NCBI GenBank assembly: GCA_029641185.1
Contig: JAPWGK010000026.1
Location: forward strand, 124,001-188,000
DNA from: Pseudofabraea citricarpa
Lineage: Eukaryota; Ascomycota; Leotiomycetes; Helotiales; Dermateaceae
Direction: 5' to 3'
DNA length: 64,000 bases
A program made the position numbers and the translations under genes. How positions within the stretch are numbered: position 1 is the stretch's first letter; each line of letters opens with the position of its first letter. The notes below the pieces were generated by a model. That model made no database searches. It was not told where the DNA came from and saw only the letters and a list, made by a program, of their open reading frames with translations. This document shows positions 32,639 to 43,037 of this stretch, piece after piece.

Positions 32639-35600
32639 ATGGAAGCTCAAGGTAGCGCTGATCAGAAGCCGAACAAGAACGAGATGGCGCCCATCGATAG
32701 CGACGAGAAGAAACATGTAGATCCAACAAAGAACTCGGCAGAGGAACACGAGGAAGAAACGGATCAACTGCCTGTATATGTCGAAAGAGAAGAAGGAAGC
32801 TCTTCAAATGGTCTTACTCCAACAACCGAAAAGAGTGGTATGAGCAATGTGGATCTGAGTACAACAACGCCTAAAGATAAAGCGACTACTGATCATGAAC
32901 CATCCGCCATGCCTTCTATTGAGCGTTTACAAATCGTAGAGAATGAAAGGCAAGTTAATTTTATCCTATTTTGTCTTATTTTGTCTCGCTTTAGGAAAAT
33001 CGCTGACAATATAATCAGTGTTGTAATGCTCGACAACGAGACGTCATCTACCGTCCCTCCGGCCCTACCTTCGAGACAAAATTCAATGGGCACAGCAAGT
33101 ACCTCCAATATGGTCCCTGCAGCAAATAGCGAGGAGAAGAAAAAGAGCATACTGCCATTTTTTGACAGTCTCATGAGTGAAAAGGGTAGCCAGAGTGCAG
33201 CTACAACAATGGAAGATGGAAGAGTCACAATCACCTTGGACTCAAAGCTTGCTAGAGATCTGGCACAACTCATTCCACCGCCATCGGAATCCCATACTTT
33301 GCCTCTGTCGTCATCTCCTGTTGACAGCACATCAGAAACCTGGGCTATTCCGCTGAATATAGTTATACAAGTTGTTGGAAATCGGGCAGATGTGCAACCA
33401 TTCCTCGCTTTGGGTAGTGAACTACGACGATCAGGACATCGGGTCCGAGTGGCCACCCACAACGTATTTGAAGGCTTTGTTACAGACTCAGGTCTCGAGT
33501 TCTATCCCATAGGCGGGGATCCAACAATTTTCATGGCCGTGAGTAGCATTGAAAATGACTTTAGATTCATAGTAACCATTTGTTCCTACAGGATACGATC
33601 AAAAGTCTTGGGCTACTTTCAAGTCTCAAGACAATAGGGGACAACGAGCAGCAGTTGATACGTGAAGCAATTGCGGCGGTGCTTCACGGCTGCTGGAATT
33701 CATGTATCAAGCCCGATCCAATAACACAAAGGCCATTTGTTGCGGATGCCATAATTGCAAATCCTACCAGCTTTGCTCACATCCACTGTGCTCAAGCATT
33801 GGGAATTCCTCTGCAGCTTATGTCAACGTTGCCCTGGACAAGTACTCGTGCATTTGCACATCCCGTGGCAAGTCCGCAGACTTCAACCATGGAACTGGGC
33901 GTCGCAAACTATTTGACATTTATGATGATCGAATTCATGACCTGGGAAGGGTATGTAACAATCTTCGATGGAACTCGAGAAAAAGAAAACTTGATTTTAT
34001 ATTTATATCTTACTTTGATATATATGAGCTAACAGATTCAAGGATACGAGACATAATCAATAAATGGCGAAAGTCTCTGGATATGGAATTAATTGATTCT
34101 ACCTTAGGACCGTATCTGGCTCAAGCACTCAAAATTCCAATCGCATACCTGTGCTCTTCGACATTACTTCCCAAACCAATCGACTGGCCGTCATATGTTG
34201 GTGAGTGGCTCGTAACAATTGGGCAAGAAGGTTTCTGACTTGCTACAAAGATATATGTGGATTTGTTCCTCGAGAAGCCCCTAAATATAACCCACCAAAA
34301 GAATTGGAAACATTTCTCCAGGAGGGGTCCCGACCAATTTATATCACGTTTGGAAACATGGTGATAAATGAGCCTGAAAAGCTCACAGTACTAATACTGA
34401 AAGCCGTTGAGGCGACAGGGACACGAGCAATTATTGCCAGAGGGCCAAGCCAGCTGGGAAGTGCCATGACCTCCAAGGATGTATTTTTTGTTGATGATTG
34501 CTCTCACGGTTCGTTGTCACACAGATTAATACCGTCTACTTGATACTAATATTGGGGGCTAGAATGGCTATTTGAGCACGTAGCTGCAATAGTACACTAC
34601 GGTGCGGCTGATATAACCGCCTGCGGACTTTCAAATGGGTGCCCTATGGTAGTCATTCCTTTTCAGGCAGAGTAAGTCAACTACTTTCGATGCCGATACA
34701 TATTCTAACCATTAACAGTCAGCCTTTTTGGGGAGACATGATAGCTGGTGCTGGTGCTGGACCGAAACCAATCCCGTTCAAAGACCTGATGATTGAGAAT
34801 CTTGTGGAAGCAATCCAATTCTGCCTCAACGAGAAAACCGTCACAACCACCAAGGATATCGCTGCTCGAATGAAAGAAGAGAACGGGGTAAAGACAGCTG
34901 TGGCAAGCTTCCATCGTAATCTTCCTGCAAGTAATATTTCGTGTGATCTGCTGCCTGGACTTCCAGCTAGTTGGTCTTATGCAAAAGAGCAGAAATCAAT
35001 CAAGCTTTCTAGACTATCAGTGGAAATATTATTGCAGTACGGAAAGGTCACCGAAAAAATCATCGCAGCGTAAGTTAGCCTTTCTCTTGAATCAAATAGT
35101 AGATTGATAAGTTTCGTGCTGACCAATTTATTCTTAGATTCGAAACAAAACCAGTCAACACCAAAAAACGTAGCTTGGATGAAGTCACTGACAGTTTAAC
35201 TGAGGGAGCTGGAACGGCGTCAAAGATAGGCACAGCAGCGGCGGCGATGTTCCTCGATCCTCTCGCCGAATACCAAAAGGCAGAAAAGTCCAAAGTTGGC
35301 GGACAAGCACAAGATAAAGGAAAAGTGGCGAGTGCTATGGCTGTAGCATCAGCCAAGAATATGGGCAAGTTTAATTTAGGAATCTTTAAGGGAGCAGTCG
35401 TAGATATGCCCCTTGCTATGACTGAAGGTTTGCGACAAGCACCTCGGCTGTATGGAGAAAAAGTTGAAGACCATGGCGCCGTTACGGGATGGAAGAGTGG
35501 TATGGCTGTTGGTGGCAAGGTAAATCCGCCTCATTTTATTCCTCGGTATAGCAATTGGTTAACTTGGATTGTTCTTAGTCATTCTTGAGTGGCATGGCAG

Positions 35601-35908
35601 GTCTCTCGGACATAGTCACCCAACCGTACCAGGGCGCACAAAAAGAGGGTGCTATGGGCTTCTTTAAAGGCCTCGGTAAGGGCACATTGGGAGCTACTTC
35701 TAAAGTTACTGCTGGAACTCTTGGCCTGCTTGCTTTCCCAGGTGCTGGGATCAGCAAAAGCATACAGAGTGCAGCTCACGACTCAACGAGGAAAAGCATT
35801 GCATTGGCACGACATGAAGAAGGGAAATATAATCTTCAGACTAAGGAGGCAGGAGGCGAGGAGATTAGAACGGTGCTTTGGTTATTTGATGAGTGGAACA
35901 ACGCTTAA
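32639..35908 (+). CDS. GT1 glycosyltransferase, sterol-glucosyltransferase-like, with VPS13/ATG2-like tail (925 aa)
   Basis: Proposed exons: 32639-32949, 33019-33538, 33592-33950, 34043-34200, 34251-34508, 34563-34671, 34719-35069, 35138-35519 and 35579-35908. All phases agree (925 aa). Intron 1 is GC-AG (AG|GCAAGT, 69 bp, stop-free), and intron 3 uses an AAG acceptor. The first 230 residues are disordered. Next comes a GT-B fold like fungal sterol 3-beta-glucosyltransferases: IVIQVVGNRADVQPFLALG, GHRVRVATHNVF, PIYITFGNM and the donor region EWLFEHVAAIVHYGAADI...PFQADQPFWG. The usual HHGGAGTT of this donor motif reads HYGAADIT, so activity may be altered. The last 300 residues are extra; within them, DIVTQPYQGAQKEGAMGFF and the following GLGKG resemble the C-terminal region of VPS13/ATG2 lipid-transfer proteins. 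No GRAM or PH domain is visible. Confidence 0.87.
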
Positions 35909-36878
35909 GAAAACTCCAAAAAAGAATGGCTTCAATATTTGAAAGTCGCACTAGATTTTTTGAGGAGTCATTTTGATACTTGAGACAGTCATGCCACTTA
36001 ACATGCTGTGAATTTGGTTGGGTTGAGATTATGTTACTTTTGAGAACCCTGGTACACGAGTTATAAAACCAAAGATTTAAAAATGTTACATGGCGATATT
36101 CTCAACTACATTGCTCACTTGAATTGAATAGCAATATAACGAACCATAAGTCAACCTTGATAATATGTACTTTAACCCCCAGCAGAAGCATTCTGACCTA
36201 CTTAAATGAGCCCTAGACGCAAAATGGACCTGAACAAACATAGACTCTTATCTAAGGATATTTTGTTTCGCAAAATTTGCAGCAAGCTTTTCGGTTTTGT
36301 GCCTCAGAGGGTTAAGAGGCTTTGAGTTTTGTCAGTCAACGAGAGATTATTGCATTTTAGCAATCTTGCGTGGCTACGAACTTACCCCAATATCCAACAT
36401 ACATCTAGAAGTTTAAACAAAGGACATGTTGATACTGTGCTATCTTGGAAATGAATAGTATAAAATGAAGTCGAAAATTGTTTTCATCTGTTTTGAAGAA
36501 TGAATGTAATCAAAACCAGATATCTTCGTGAGCGTGAACAGTTTCCAGCACTCGCACATTGTAATAACAATACCATTGTTTTCGTATATTTTTGGAGATC
36601 TAAGACCTCGAAGAAAATTGTGCACTGTGCCATACTACATTACGCAGATCATTGGTTCAAGGGGCTTATAGAATGGAAGGTCAGGTAGGGTGGAATGCTG
36701 CACTGAGACTTGTTTTTGTTACACAAGCGTTCAAGGAATTCCAACTCAATAGTTCACTTTGGATGTGAGACACAGCAAGCGATGTAAATAAAGGGTTATT
36801 CTTGAGCATATTTTAGCCCTGGAAAGTACTGAGAAATTATTTTGAAAGAAATCTATTTACAGAAGTACCCAATACTCG
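35909..36878. other. Intergenic region
   Basis: AT-rich spacer between the GT1 gene and the LCCL gene on the same strand. Nothing recognised. Confidence 0.5.
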
Positions 36879-38732
36879 ATGCCGAATAACTTGCCAGCAG
36901 ACGGTTACGGACCACGATATGCAGACGACGAATTCAACAATGTGGCAACCGAAGGCTCCCGGCTTCAAACCGAGAGTTTTGACCTCGAAGAACACTCAAC
37001 CGAGCAGCAACCAGGACATATACGGCGGCGACGGGCCATTTTTAAGCGGCTGGGAGCTTGGTTGGGAGGTCCTCAACCACCTAAGCGTCAAGTTATTGTT
37101 CCATGGGTGCCTCAATTACACCAAGCTCCACTCGAACTCAGAGACCGCTTATTTCCTACCTATAGACGAAGACAAATATTACTTTTGGGATTTTATTTGT
37201 TATGGACAGTAACCTTTATTCTAGTTTTGGTATACTGGAAAAACACAGCTGTTACGTATAGGACGGATGCTGAGATGCCGTTGAAAAGACTGGACTGCGG
37301 CAATACTCTTTGGTTCTCTCGCAATGCATGCGGTCTGGACGGCGAACTCTGTAAGCCATTCAATGGAGCATTTGCTTTTAGATGTCCACCCGGTTGCAAA
37401 CACTACCAACTCCTTAATCCTCACGCTGTCGGTAGCCAAGAAGTAAATTACCGACCACTGGTTGTCGGAGGACCAGTCTACCGTGGAGATTCTTTTATCT
37501 GTGCGGCTGCGATTCATGCTGGTATTTTTGATGATAAAGCCGGAGGATGTGCCATTACAAGACGTGTTGGCGAGCATGCTGAATTCTATAGCAGCACACA
37601 GAACGGCATTGATAGTATTGCCTTTGATTCAAGATTCCCGTTGGCTTTTGACTTTTTGCCTGGGTCAGAGGCTGCCTGCAACGGCAAAGATCTTCAATGG
37701 CATATACTAGCTATGTCTGTATTCTTCACCGTTTTGCTGTCAACTTTTTCCAAGTCGCCTTCTGTGTTTTTCTATTCCAGCTTTATTGGAATTTTCCTCC
37801 AAGTTGGATTTGTCTCGGATCCACCCAATGACGGCTCATTGCCTCTTCCAAGTTTACTGTCTGTTCTTGTCGGAAGGCTTCTTCCTGCACTCTTTTGTGC
37901 AGTTGTGATGTATAAAATATGTGTTAAGACATCACTGGATGGCCTGACAGCATATATTGATAGGACAATTCTCTGGCTGGGTGGTTGCTGGCTTGGTGCC
38001 CTAACTAATTATACCTTCGACTGGATACCTTTACAACGTCTTACAGCTCACGACCTACGACAACAGCCAGGCGCCATTACTGCTCTTGTAATAATTATCG
38101 GTGTTCTATGTCTGATTGTGCTTCAACAAATTTACTATTTCCGACTCGAGGGCCGGTTACGACGTTATCTAGCTATATATGGACTTATGATTCTCGGCAT
38201 AATTGTCGCTCTTAGTATCCCGGGTGTCAAGCTTCGCATCCACCACTATATTCTTAGCCTTCTTTTATTGCCAGGGACCAGTATGCAGACTCGCCCTTCT
38301 TTACTCTATCAAGGACTTCTAATTGGGCTCTTTATTAATGGAACTGCACGTTGGGGTTTTGATTCTGTACTACAGACCTCCGAAGCTCTTCAGAACGATG
38401 GTCAATTCGAATCGCTTCTTCCAACTATCTTAGAACCTATACTCTCTATTGGAGAAACCTTCTCTAATATCTCCTTCCCGCTGGTAGTTCCGGAAATTCA
38501 ATGGAGATTCGACGGGATTAGCGTTCTTGTTAATGATGTAGAGAGATTTCGTACCTTTTTCACAGAGGGTTCTAAAGAAGTGCAGTCATTCTTCTGGGCT
38601 AAGAATTTTACTGGGCCGGAGTACGTCAGGTTTGGATATCTGAAAGATGGGCACAGCCTGGATTACACCAAGGCAGGGATACTGAATGCCAATGGTACTT
38701 GGACTAAAATGGAACCAGGCCCAAGCAGGTGA
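36879..38732 (+). CDS. LCCL-domain multi-pass membrane protein (617 aa)
   Basis: Intronless frame from ATG 36879. The acidic N terminus and a basic stretch (RRRRAIFKRLGAWLGG) are followed by a first membrane segment (ILLLGFYLLWTVTFILVLVY, about residues 99-118). An extracytoplasmic Cys-rich region and the LCCL domain follow (VVGGPVYRGDSFICAAAIHAG, GGCAITR), and then six or so hydrophobic segments from about residue 270 to 480 before a lumenal C-terminal region. This is the standard layout of fungal LCCL-domain membrane proteins. LCCL domains bind lipid or lipopolysaccharide in some animal proteins; the fungal function is not established. No catalytic residues or GPI signal were seen. Confidence 0.92.
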   Translation: MPNNLPADGYGPRYADDEFNNVATEGSRLQTESFDLEEHSTEQQPGHIRRRRAIFKRLGAWLGGPQPPKRQVIVPWVPQLHQAPLELRDRLFPTYRRRQILLLGFYLLWTVTFILVLVYWKNTAVTYRTDAEMPLKRLDCGNTLWFSRNACGLDGELCKPFNGAFAFRCPPGCKHYQLLNPHAVGSQEVNYRPLVVGGPVYRGDSFICAAAIHAGIFDDKAGGCAITRRVGEHAEFYSSTQNGIDSIAFDSRFPLAFDFLPGSEAACNGKDLQWHILAMSVFFTVLLSTFSKSPSVFFYSSFIGIFLQVGFVSDPPNDGSLPLPSLLSVLVGRLLPALFCAVVMYKICVKTSLDGLTAYIDRTILWLGGCWLGALTNYTFDWIPLQRLTAHDLRQQPGAITALVIIIGVLCLIVLQQIYYFRLEGRLRRYLAIYGLMILGIIVALSIPGVKLRIHHYILSLLLLPGTSMQTRPSLLYQGLLIGLFINGTARWGFDSVLQTSEALQNDGQFESLLPTILEPILSIGETFSNISFPLVVPEIQWRFDGISVLVNDVERFRTFFTEGSKEVQSFFWAKNFTGPEYVRFGYLKDGHSLDYTKAGILNANGTWTKMEPGPSR

Positions 38733-39483
38733 TACTTTCTTGAGTCCTGCAATACTGGAATAGCTTAAGACAGGTCAAGAGCGTGGTTGTAAATTTCTCA
38801 AGAGAAGTTATTAGGGAAAGTGACCTGCATACAGAATTCTCGGTTATCTAACATGAGAGGTCGCTCAGTAAACCATCCAGGTTTTTGAACAGAAATGAAG
38901 CATAAAACAAAGGAACGAGTTCTCAAAATATTGATTGTACCATAACTGGTGGTTCGCTGCACCGGTACATCTGAGCCAGGCCTTTCGTGGTACTCCTACA
39001 CAGAATTCGTTATTTCGTTACTTCAGTTGGTTCGAGCTTGAACATGTTCCCAATGCCAAAACGTCTTCAAATCTGCGTAGCATATGGTTATTTCTCATTG
39101 GTGACTGTTACGGCCCATAAAATTGTTAGTTCAAATACAATGGCATGGTCTCTACCAATTTACCAAAGCATCTTCATCCTAACTTGTCATCATCTGGCGT
39201 TCTGAGACGAACCATTCTTCGGGCATAATATGATTCCAGGTGCTTAGTCTCAATATTCATACAAAAATCAATGTACAAGAAAAGAAATCCGCGTCACAAA
39301 ATACCACACGAAAGGGTTCGAAAATGAAATTGTTTCCAATCGCTTAATAGCTTCAAAGAACTTCGCAGACCATCACTCAAATGATGGTAAATTATCAAGT
39401 ACAAGAAATGCCTCTCCTCCAATAATCTCAAATATTTTTCAATTTAGCACAAGAAATTGACTCTTATGACACAAATACGCTTG
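38733..39483. other. Convergent intergenic region
   Basis: 3' flanks of the LCCL gene (+) and the hypothetical gene (-). No gene or repeat recognised. Confidence 0.5.
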
Positions 39484-40511
39484 TTACAGGGTGGCATTTG
39501 CGTCCAGTCCTTTTCGCTTACGCTGCCGTCTTTGACGTTGTTTGATGCCTTTGCGCGTGCTGGAGATTTTATTAAGCTCGAGCCCTTGTGAAAGAGCTTC
39601 TGCATAACTAGAAACGCTAGATTTTGAGTCGAGACTGCTTGGTGGGCGAGACGAGAAGAAAGAAGTTGTGTACTGCAGAAAATCAGTATCAACATTCTGC
39701 CCTGGAGCAATGGGGTTGTCCACCTACCGATACAGTTGCAGAATCGCTTGCCAAGCTTTCTCTTCGGCTCCAAGTTGTTAACAAATCCGGGAAGTCCGAT
39801 TCGTTATCAATCTCCATAGTGTGCTGATCACTCGTCTGGGTGATATTCCTCGAATCTGCTTCGCGACGCTCAATCTTGATTATGAGAAACCTCTTACCTC
39901 CTTGTTGAATCTCGCAGACGAAGTTTTTGGACTGGAAGAGTCGTTTCATTCTTCTTCTTCTGGCATTTAGCAGCTTTGCTGGAAGACCAGACATTGAGAA
40001 AGCTTGAGCTTCGAAAGATTTACCGCTAAGGTCAGTCACCAAGTAGATATCTAAGTACTCCTCCTGCAACCATAAACATTGCAGTTGAAACTGGTCTCCA
40101 AGAAAGGATCCAACGAAATTCTCATACGGAATGGTTAGTGATTTCATCCTGACTTTTTGGCAAAGCTTCCGATGATGACTTTCAGTTACCCATGATGAGT
40201 AAGTGGCATTTTCATCGCTTTGGGATGGCTGTTGAAGAAAAGCTAGTCTATGACGATTTTAACAGTGACTCGCAAACTAAAGCAATGATAGGACACGTAC
40301 TGGTCCAGCAGAAAAATGTGCCAGTATTTAAGTAGTTCAGTCCGTCGATGGCTGTTGGATGAGCGTAACTTCCTAGCTGATCTTCGAGCTTTCTGGACTC
40401 TGGTAAGTTGAATCGAGTGAGATATTTGGAGAGAGGATCTCTGGAGCAATCCTCTTTTTGATGAGATACTGTTGAAAGTTGAATATTTTGAAATACACTT
40501 TGACACTCCAT
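39484..40511 (-). CDS. Hypothetical protein (about 304 aa), unrecognised
   Basis: A three-exon model on the minus strand: 40511-40301, 40242-39728 and 39672-39484. Splice signals are canonical (GTACGT..TAG and GTAGGT..CAG) and phases agree, giving 304 aa from ATG 40511, which has an in-frame stop just upstream. The middle contains a plausible folded region with beta-strand and aromatic character (FLGDQFQLQCLWLQEEYLDI) and a basic patch (LLNARRRRMKRLFQSK). The C terminus is very basic (RKGIKQRQRRQRKRKG), consistent with nuclear or nucleic-acid association. I recognise no family. The short first exon is the least certain part; translation could instead begin at the ATG at 40147. Confidence 0.5.
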
Positions 40512-42121
40512 ATATTAGTTCAGGTGCCTGCTCGACAAGATTTGTGTGGCCGCTTGTTACCTTGCGACCAAGATGTGCTGTGCCTTCCACTCTTTTTAAA
40601 TTGGCACCCCATTTGAGACGCTTTATTCATTGCCGGAGCTATTTAACATTCGACATTCCCTCCTGCCCGAGAGGATGTTTCGAGAGGTCCTCAAAGACAG
40701 TTTTTAAATGATGTATGGGAGATTATGTAACATGAGGGGTTTGGTATCCTTGCAAGGCATACGTCCATTTGAAATTCATTTGAGCTAGAGATGAACTCAA
40801 CAGGAACATATCAAAATCTCCATTGAGCGTGAGATTGTAAAGACTGCCATGAAGTTGACTGATTGAAGTGAGCTGGTTCCTGTAAGAGGAGCCATTAGCT
40901 AGTTATATACTCAGATACAAAACGAGGGCCGCTAAATGGTTCCATCATAGCTTACGAAACCAGAAGCCTCAATCTTTAGTACAAATCTTGGATGTGTGCT
41001 GAATCGACGATGCAGAGGATGGGCCCAAAATCCATCGAGATCGGAACAAGAGAAGGGCCACAATACTCCCTTCATAATTGATCAAACTCATACTTTAGCG
41101 ATTGAGTAACAAAGGACTTCGAAGATTTTCTTCCTTTGCATGCTCAATGCAATGCAGGAAAACTTCTAGTAATTGCGGCCCAATATGCTAGCTAATGAAT
41201 GTGAGGGCATCGAGAACACGCGGGTAGAGTTTTGCGGCCAGAATTCATAGCGAATCATATTCAAGACCTATTTCCAAGACTTTTATTTGAGGCCTATTTT
41301 TGAGGCGCTTGTTCAAAGGGCTTGAGTTTAAAAGTTAGGAGATTTGATCTATCGCCGAAATTGCGGCCATTTTTGCTAGCCTGTGGAACGATACAGCTGA
41401 ATTGTGGCAGTGCTAACAAGCGTTTGCAGATGCCTGTTGCGGCCAATATTAATAGCGAATCATTCTGAGGCCTATTTTCCCCAACACAGTTGCAATGAGG
41501 CCCTTTTCTCCGCTTATCTCAGAAAAAAGCACACCAGGAAAAGATGCCATGTTTTGAACGACCAGCCCAGGCGAGTATATATAAAGGGCATTGAGTCACC
41601 GAGTACAGCCTTCTCTGCGGCTCTATACCATTTGGCTATCTATTGTCTTTCTTTCGTTTGCTTTGCTTTTGCTTGTATTTTCCTTCCCTTTATTTTTGTT
41701 GTTTTGTTCCAAAAACTCCATGGAGCTGTACTAATTTCGAGCAGAAACCAAGAGCCTTGGCCGCATTCTATACAAGCTGTGAGTCAGATTTTATACGTTT
41801 GATCTCAAGCCTCTCTTTCTGTTTTCTTTTGTGTCTTCTCTCTTTACGACAGTCAAATTTGTTGATCGAAACATTTGTTTGAATATCTCCTTTCTGAAAC
41901 ACAATCTCATTGTCAACTAATCACTGTAGATACAAAACAATTCCACATCCTCTCCGCATTCGCTTCACAGCAGGAACAGAAGCACACTTCTCGCCTACTG
42001 TACACATGTCGGGAACAAAACCCTCACGGGGAAAAAAAGACCGCTAAGTAACCACAAGAGAGGAGCTATGATATCTACAGTGAAGCATGACAATAAAAAA
42101 AGAAGAAGCGCGTGAAGTGGC
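40512..42121. other. Gene-free region with repeated TGCGGCC motifs
   Basis: No supported gene; the open frame at 41404-41802 starts at GTG and has no protein-like sequence. The region holds four TGCGGCC motifs (41174, 41233, 41362, 41438) and a pair of imperfect 44-bp direct repeats (41232-41275 and 41437-41480). Confidence 0.6.
41232..41480 (+). repeat. Imperfect 44-bp direct repeat pair
   Basis: Copy 1 (41232-41275) and copy 2 (41437-41480) share TGCGGCCA, then ATAGCGAATCAT, then CCTATTT, in the same order and nearly the same spacing, with about 160 bp between them. A partial third similarity (GAGGCCTATTTTTGAGG) lies near 41288. Confidence 0.65.
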
Positions 42122-43037
42122 TTAACCACGAGACCCAGGACCTGAGCTGGAAAGAAGATCCATAGACTGTTTTCGTGGCCGCCCCCGTGACTTCTTCCTA
42201 CATGTTGAGATGTGCTGTTCGAATTCGTCGCGAGGGGTGAAGAATGTGTTACCACAACCACAGATAAAACTCTGGTGAACGAATGCCTTCGTGCATTTCT
42301 TGGAATGTCGCTTGAAGTCATCTTTGCGTCCAGTTGCGTAAGAGCAGCGGCAGCGGTACCATTCCAAAGAGAGCTGCCCCTGAGGCCCTGGCTTTCGGTG
42401 CACTTGTACCTCATGGCGATGGCAGTCTTTCCTAGTTGCAGCTACATAGTCACAAGATGGGCAAGGGAACTGATTGGATGTGCCAGTGGTTCTTATGAAT
42501 CTGCAGTTGCAATTAGCATCCATGTCATTGCATGCAAGAGTGGGATACTAGCCTGCCGCCGTTAGGATTGCGATCAATGGCAACGGGAGATAGACCATCA
42601 CGGCCAGATGCCTGAGTTTGTGGCGTGCGTGCTCCCGAGGTTGTAGGTGTGGGTGCTCCAGCAGTCAGCGACGGCGTTGGCGAATAGGGGATGGCGAAAG
42701 GTGACCCAGGCCCAGCTGATGCCAGCGAAGAAGTAACAGGGTAGTCCGTCGCATACCACTGAGAATTGTCACAATTTCCAACAAGTACCTGCTGAACAGG
42801 AGGATAATTGTAGCTGTCAACAGAGGCTCTTTGATTGTATGGAAACTCTTGTACATCTTGGTATGTACTAAATTCAGCCAGTTCGAGATCAAATTCTGCT
42901 TCCACCGGCGCAAGGGAAAAGTTAAGAGAATTCCAATCAATGAGTTCACCAGAATTGAAGTTTGACGATGGAGAGGGTGGCTCGTCGTGATAAGAGCGCA
43001 ACCGCCCGCCGCCGACAACTTCCATTCTAAATGCCAT
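42122..43037 (-). CDS. C2H2 zinc-finger transcription-factor-like protein (287 aa)
   Basis: Two exons (minus), 43037-42553 and 42500-42122, from ATG 43037. The N-terminal 160 residues are Ser/Pro/Gly/Tyr-rich and acidic, like an activation region, with a TPTTSGARTP stretch. The C-terminal half has three finger-like units in tandem: CPSCDYVAATRKDCHRHEVQ followed by H, a CRCSY...H..C unit, and a CGCGNTFF...H..C unit, then an AT-hook-like RGRPRK near the end. The only junction that joins both parts in phase uses a GC donor (AG|GCTAGT) with a CAG acceptor; the GT donor three bases on gives an early stop. It sits alone in gene-poor DNA with TGCGGCC motifs on both sides. Its DNA target is unknown. 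Confidence 0.8.

Noticed and set aside
32953..33018. GT-starting intron (GTTAAT) in the GT1 gene
   Set aside because: At 65 bp it breaks the frame; the GC donor four bases earlier fits consensus and keeps the frame.
41404..41802. 132-codon plus-strand open frame
   Set aside because: Starts at GTG, sequence is not protein-like, and it overlaps direct repeats.
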